A stretch of DNA of 64,000 bases, taken from assembly GCA_034509755.1 (NCBI GenBank), contig CM067556.1:13787501-13851500 (forward strand). Direction: 5' to 3'. The notes under the pieces are model-generated. The model ran no database searches. It saw only the letters and a program-made list of their open reading frames with translations, and was not told where the DNA came from. Position numbers and translations under genes: made by a program. The stretch is from Anisodus tanguticus. Its lineage: Eukaryota > Streptophyta > Magnoliopsida > Solanales > Solanaceae. Positions 57,957 through 64,000 of the stretch are shown here, piece by piece (position 1 is the stretch's first letter; the number at the start of each line of letters is the position of its first letter).

Positions 57957-60093
57957 TTTTCTGAACTTTGTATGTGTGTCCTGCACAAAACTAAAGATAT
58001 ACTATTATCATGGCGGCTATAAGAAAAACAATAGAGGGAGCAGAAGCTATTTTTTCAAAGAGTCACACTGTAACCATTTTGTTGCTTATATAAAAGCAGC
58101 AGTGTTAGATACTATATAGTAATTGATGTCTAGCAATATAGTTGGTTCATACATAATGGCCACAATCCTACACAAACTATTAACACTTCATGACCATGAC
58201 ATACCAATGCAACTACTACAGCAAAATGAAGTTCTCATATTGATATGAAACATAATTTAATTGCTCCCTTTACAAAACCATTAGCACAATCAATATAATT
58301 TCCAGCATCACTTAACAATATAGTACTTAATCCACAAGCAAATAGTAAGCTGTAAAACATTTGATTTGATTCAATAAACAAAGATCCAATCTTGATTTAT
58401 GAAGTTTGCACTTTTAACGGAAGGATCACACAACACTCAAGTGAAAATGGAGTTTCATACAGGTTAATGATCCATCAATTTATTAACTTAACTTGTTTTG
58501 ATCCATCCAAATTCAGTTCATCTAAAAGTTAGGTTGATTTGACTAAGTATGTAATTCAAATTGATCTATGAGAAACCTTATTAAAGATTTTTTTTTTGGC
58601 TTGATAGATCATATATACCTAAAATAAAGAAGAAAAGAAGTTTTAAGTTTAGTTTGGTAATTAAACAAAATATAAGAAAATAAACAAAGAAATTAAAATT
58701 TGACAAGAGTTGAGTGGTTTGTACTATGACACATTGTTTAGCACATTTAGATCCAACAATCTCAGCTTAAGTAATTTTAGAGGACAAAATTCATAAATAT
58801 TCAATTTATGGACCACCTTATAAGTCATACTCGATGTATGTATCAGAGCATGTGGTGTCTGAAGTTAGAATTGACAAATCACATATATTTGAAGTTGTTC
58901 AGAAGAGAGTAAGGTACAAAGATTTTAAAAAATTGGATACATGTTAAATTGTGATATCCAAACTAAGCTAATAGAGGGTTCTATTTTGGCGTGTTGTCTT
59001 TGACGAGACAATTTTTGCTTATTGGATTCCCAATTTCTTTGACCTCACAATAATATAAGGTTTTCGTTTAATTTCTGGCTTTTAGCGAAGACTAAAGCTT
59101 TTGCTAATAGTGAAGACCAATCTTTCACAAAATATGAGTTGGTCTTCCAAGATATAATATATGGTCAATTCTTATTTTCTAGTCTAATGAATAGTTGATG
59201 CCATTAATTAATTTCTTTTTATGGATTCTTTTCTTATCAATTTTTGCTACTCATAAACATAACAGACTTAACGTTTAACAAATTTATTTCGAATCTTTTC
59301 TTTGTGTTAGCTATTAGAAGGGGAACATATATTCCTTCCACTTTTATTTGTTGACCTGATGTAGACTAAACAAACTTCCAATTTCCCTATTCAAACTCGT
59401 TCATGTGAAATTATAATGATTTTCCAATGTTGTATGCATTTAGACATTGGAATTAGTTTAAAATATTATGGCAGCCTTCCAATATTAAAAAAAAGTATTA
59501 GCGATGTGCAAACCTCCCGATGCATCAATCAATAATTATGTTAATATTATGGTTAGGTGTGATAAAACAGAACGAAGTAAAAACTTTAAACTTTTTAGAT
59601 TAATACTACATATTACTACGATCAAAATGGATACAAATGAATCATATACCTATAACCAATTCAGTTTATTTAGATTGAGGCATTGTTGAATGGTACATAT
59701 ATTAATATTTTCAGTGATAGTAGCACTTTTGGTTTTAAATTATCACTGTTTTCATATGACAAAAAGAATCAAGTACTTTCCTCAATCTTGTCCAAAATGT
59801 GGTGCTAGTTTTCAAAATTTTAAGTTGAATATCAATATTCTTTCATAAATTTAATAATCTGATGCCCAAATGCAATATGATTAAGGGTAGTTGTTAGCTT
59901 GGTAGATTAGTTTCCACTGAGAGGAATCCAATCATAAGGAGAATGAATTTAGTGCTGATTCTAGTTGCACTCGCGCCATGTTATTAATTAGATTAAAACA
60001 CCTTACAACTTCTTTTTTCATATATTGTAATGTGTTCTCATTATGTCCTCTTGACCTTTTACTGAGCAAGATAATATAGTAGTAGTTAAAACA
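57957..60093. other. Intergenic sequence, no gene seen
   Basis: AT-rich DNA without recognisable coding frames or clear transposon ends, between the tRNA gene and copia-5. Confidence 0.5.
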
Positions 60094-61407
60094 TGTTTGG
60101 TTTACAAGGATTTGCAGGAAACGGAAATTACAAGTAACTGCTTATGTAGGAATTGAAATTACAATTCAACAAGAAAGCTGAAAATTATAATATAACAACA
60201 AAATTGAAATTACACTTTTGTTGAACAAGAAAGCGGGAAAGTTGTTTATGCTGAGTCGAGTGTGGCACTCTGTCCTTAAGACAATATTGCCCCGTATGTA
60301 TCCTTTATACGTCCCGGACAATTCGTCTCCCAAGATAAAACAAAGAATGGAACTATTGAGCAAAGGAAACTCAAAAGCTACCGTGAAGAATATTGAGCAA
60401 TGAAATGATGCTTGGAAGATTAGGAAGAAACTGATTTTTGCTTTGTGTATTTTCGTGTATGTTAAGTACTCCTCAACAATGGTATAAGGGGTGTTTATAT
60501 AGGTGAGGGAGGGTACTTTTAATCGCCCCCATAACAACCATTATTGGCCAAATAATGGCCATTATGGAGGTAGTTAATCCACCAAAATAAATGGTGAAAA
60601 ATGCCAACGGATTGGCCATTATAGGAGGTGTAATTCAGCCAAAATAAATGGTGAATTGAGTCTTTGACGTTTACGTTCGGGACCGTCGAAATTCGATTTT
60701 CCGAAAAACTTCGGGGACCAAACTGTACATCTTGAAACTTCGGGGACCAAACTGTACATGTTGAAACTTCAGGGACCAAACTGTACATCTGAAAGAATTC
60801 TGGTCCAAATCGCACATCTGAAACTTCGGGATCAAACTGTACTTCTGGCAAAGTTTTCTGGCCCAAAAAGATAATATCAGAAGGCCCACAGCACACGCCC
60901 ACAACCCACAACCCACGACCCGTGACCCGTGACCCGTGACCCGTGAACCCGTGAACCCGAGAACCCGAGAACCCGAGAACCCGAGAACCCGAGAACCCGA
61001 GAACCCGGAACCGGACCGGACGGGCGGGCGGCGGCGGCGCGCGTGTGGTCTTTACTTGAACCGAAGCACATCTAGGTCCTCCCTCCTTTAAACACATGGG
61101 ATACCCCTTGGGGTCCCAAACCCCAAACCAATTTCAAGTATTATATACACAACAATTCTTTCTTCCTCTACCGATGAGGGAGAATTGATCACACACCACA
61201 CTTTTCCATGCTTCAAACACCTTACTTCGTGAACCAATATCTCTTTCATTTCTCAATGAAATTTGACGATTCTTGGCCCTACGGTTATCTACGTACTTAG
61301 TACATCATGCATGTGTGAAGAACCGGATTCTCCAACATACGTAACACTAGTGTTTAAGCCGTTAAAGTTGGTCGGTCGTAACTCCCGCCAAAGGCTAATT
61401 TCCAACA
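60094..61407 (-). repeat. copia-5 3' LTR with expanded minisatellite
   Basis: 1314 bp from TGTTTGGTTTACAAGG to TTTCCAACA. It is about 110 bp longer than the copia-3 LTR. Much of the difference is a tandem array at 60910-61005: several GACCCGT units followed by about six GAGAACCC units. Confidence 0.88.
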
Positions 61408-62111
61408 ATCCCCTCTTGAAAGAGATTTTGGCGCACTCACATGGTGTCTTTTCATTTCCAAAGAATATTTCAGCGGACCGATGTTGCATAAGGAGAGGTA
61501 GCCTCGCTTTGAACCTTCCATAGTTGAATACCATCGGACTTACTTACCGCGGTGAACGTGATGTCTTGAACCGTCGGTGTTTAGTGTAAGCCAAGACAAT
61601 GATACCAACACAACAAATTCCCTTACTCTCTTCTTCGTAATGTTTTGTCCGTTTTGGCCATGGACAACGTCTTGGATTCTTAAGTGCGTTCATTTTGAGG
61701 CGGCTGTCCTCGCACTTAAATAGGTGGTCTCCTACAAGGTATCCCGCTATACCCCACTTCACAAGTGTTAGGAACAATTAAAAGTTTCCCAAGAACCTAG
61801 CCTCAATCGTTGAGGATCATTACAGGTTTTGAAAACTTAACCTTTACCCATACTGCAGATAGCACTTAATGTCTATCGCGGGAACGGCTTTGGATTTGGT
61901 GTTTCTTTTCGAAATCACTATCCGAAGTGCTCATGCTTCTACTTGAAGCGATCAACCGAACCTTTACTGACTTAGTTTTCCCATTGAACCAAATTACACG
62001 GGATCTCCAGGTTCGTAAGGTTGGGTTACCACCGTATTGGTCCTTATATTTTGGGTTTTAAGCCCATTCCCCTAGACAGAGCAAGCCATCGATCCTTGAG
62101 TAGGCCCTTTG

Positions 62112-63955
62112 TCAATGGGTCTTTATATTATCCTTTGACTTGATGTAATCAATGGATATTATACCCGTGGTGATCGGTTGCCTAACGGTCTTATGCCTCC
62201 GTCGAATATGACGAGACTTGCCGTTGTACATAACATTCCGTGCCCTTCCTAGAGCCGACCGACCGTCGCAGCGGTGGATCATTACCGAAGGTACGGGTTT
62301 GTTCCAACACGGAACATCCTCTAAGAAGTCATGAAGCCACTCGCTTCTTCTCCCCGCTTTGTCTAAAGCGATAAACTCCGATTCCATCGTGGATCGGGCG
62401 ATGCAAGTTTGCTTAGAGGATTTCCAAGATACGGCCCCACCACCAATTGTAAATATATACCCACTGGTGGACTTGGTGTTCTCTATATCGGATATCCAGT
62501 TTGCATCATCGTACCCCTCTAGTACAATGGATATCTCGAATAGTGTAACCCGAAGTTTAACGTGTATTTCGGTATTGTAATACCCGATTCAACGCCTTCC
62601 GGTGATTATCACTTGGATTACGGGTGAACCTAGCCAACTTATTGACTGCGTAAGCAATATCGGGTCGGGTGCGCTTTGTTATATACATCAAACTACCGAT
62701 TACTGTGCATATCGCTCCCGGTATACGGTGCACCAAGATTTTTATCAAGCTTATGATTTATATCCATTGGTGACGCTATCGGAGAACTGTCTAACATCTT
62801 GAACTTTCTCAAAACATCCTCGATGTAGTGAGACCGAGATAAGACCAAATCCGTCGACGTCTTAGAGATTTTAATCCCTAGGATGACATCTCGCGATACC
62901 CATATCTTTCATGTCGAAGCATTGTTTCAACATGTTCTTAGTCTCTAGGATTATCCTAGGGTATCGCTTCCTGTGATCAACATGTCGTCTACATACGGGC
63001 ATATCATAACAAATGAGTCGAGTTACCTTTCGTGTAAACACATTTATCACACTCATTAATGGCGAACCCCTTCGATAGTAGAGTACTATCAAATTTTTCG
63101 TGCCATTGTTTCGGGGCTTGTTTCACCCATACAGAGATTTGATAAGTCTACGGACTTTCTTCTCTTGCCCTTGAACCATGTACCCCTCGGGTTGGTCCAT
63201 ATAAATTTCTTCTTCCAAATCACCGTTTAGGAAGGCCGTCTTAACATCCATCCGGTGTATCTCAAGGTCACGCAAAGTGCGATCGCAATAAATACCCGTA
63301 TGGATGTCATCCGGATACCGGAGAGTATGTGTCAAAGTAGTCAAAGCCTTCGTCTGTCGATAGCCCTTGACTACCAACCTGGCCTTGTACTTGTCTATAG
63401 ACCCATCCGCCTTGTATTTCCGTTTGAGTATCCATTTACAACCCAACGGTTTATTTCCGGAGGAAGATCAACCAACTCCCAAGTATGGTTATGCGAATGG
63501 AGCTTATTTCACTCTCAATAGCTTCTTTCCGAGCGGTGCTTCGGAGTTGACAACGCCTGAGCAATTGTCCTTGGTTCATCATTAACCATGTAAGCTACAA
63601 AGTCGGGACCGAAGGATTTATCCTTCCCCGGCCCTTTTACTTCGCCTTAGATCCATCTCTGGAGTCTCCAAGTTCGAGAATCTGGAACACTAGATTCCGG
63701 ATGTTCGACCACCTCGAGATTCGCTAGATCCGAACCATTTAGATCCGGCGCAGTCAAGGACTCCCGGTTCTTGAGAGCTTTGTGCATAACTTCGCTTGCG
63801 AGAGGTTATGTCTTTCTCCTTTCTAGGAAAGGTACTTTCAAAGAATAGAGCATTCCTTGATTCCATTATTGTACCCTGGTGGATATCTGGAATATCCGAC
63901 TTATGCACTAAGAAGCGATAAGCACTATCGTTATTTGCATATCCGATGAATATGC
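62112..63955 (-). pseudogene. copia-5 pol remnant (integrase end, reverse transcriptase, RNase H)
   Basis: From the window edge inward: the integrase end and linker (GYANNDSAYRFLVHKSD, about 63950-63900), and a reverse transcriptase start at 63446 (KADGSIDKYKARLVVKGYRQ, then MDVKTAFLNGDLEEEIYMDQ). Its catalytic YVDD region near 62990 is broken by indels. Then comes RPDIAYAVNKLARFTRNP (62748-62557), and RNase H (MESEFIALDKAG, MYNGKSRHIRRRHKTVRQ) stopping near 62112. Several small indels against copia-3 disrupt the frame. It is more decayed in coding sequence than copia-3 over the shared RNase H part. Confidence 0.82.
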
Positions 63956-64000
63956 AATCTACGATCTTTGGTCCAATCTTGACCGCTTTGGCTTAGGTAC

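Larger units (their letters stand above)
60094..64000 (-). mobile_element. Ty1/copia retrotransposon, copia-5 (runs off the window)
   Basis: A complete 3' LTR (60094-61407) is followed by a purine tract and about 640 bp of non-coding tail, then minus-strand RNase H, reverse transcriptase and the integrase C-terminus at the window edge. The candidate left half of the target duplication is AAACA (60089-60093); its partner is outside the window. LTR and tail sequences match copia-3 over their length, so both belong to one family. Confidence 0.88.

Overview
This is plant nuclear DNA, almost certainly from a member of the Solanaceae. The AT-rich intergenic sequence is packed with retrotransposons and MITEs. 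It holds several copies of the TS-type SINE ending in TTG repeats that is abundant in tobacco and its relatives, an Au-type SINE, spliceosomal introns, and protein fragments typical of dicots. Nothing bacterial is present: there are no operons, CRISPR arrays or attachment sites. The genus cannot be told from the sequence alone.

Layout. 1-2984: AT-rich DNA with one unclassified repeat. 2985-12567: a G-type lectin-like receptor kinase pseudogene on the minus strand, split by a complete Ty1/copia element (copia-1, 7900-12536, target duplication CAAGG) and invaded by a LINE/SINE tail, a Stowaway MITE, a TS SINE and a composite insertion. 13814-17664: the best-preserved gene, a two-exon gene on the minus strand for a 151-residue plant membrane protein of unknown function. 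Its leader is a roughly nine-copy minisatellite. 21726-28279: copia-2 on the plus strand (target duplication AAAAC), whose LTRs carry two copies of the plant snRNA-gene promoter motif. 28280-33966: intergenic DNA with MITEs. 33967-36740: copia-3, a deletion derivative that kept its AAGCA target duplication. 37435-38386: an F-box/kelch pseudogene next to a copia fragment and a SINE with an exact 18-bp target duplication.

40814-50330: a GID8-like LisH/CTLH gene on the minus strand. One splice donor and the reading frame near its 3' end look broken. Its 7.6-kb second intron holds a subtilase pseudogene on the opposite strand. 51130-56242: an Au SINE split by copia-4 (minus strand, target duplication GAAAC). 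57873-57944: a tRNA-Gln(CUG) gene. 60094 to the window end: copia-5, of the same family as copia-3.

The genes form no common pathway. The window is best read as a heterochromatin-like, transposon-rich stretch with one convincing protein gene, one damaged ubiquitin-ligase-subunit gene, one tRNA gene and three protein pseudogenes. No new multi-gene system was found. The leads most worth checking are the snRNA-type promoter motifs in the copia-2 LTR, the minisatellite leader of the 17.6-kb gene, the decaying GID8-like gene with its nested subtilase relic, and the datable nested insertions.
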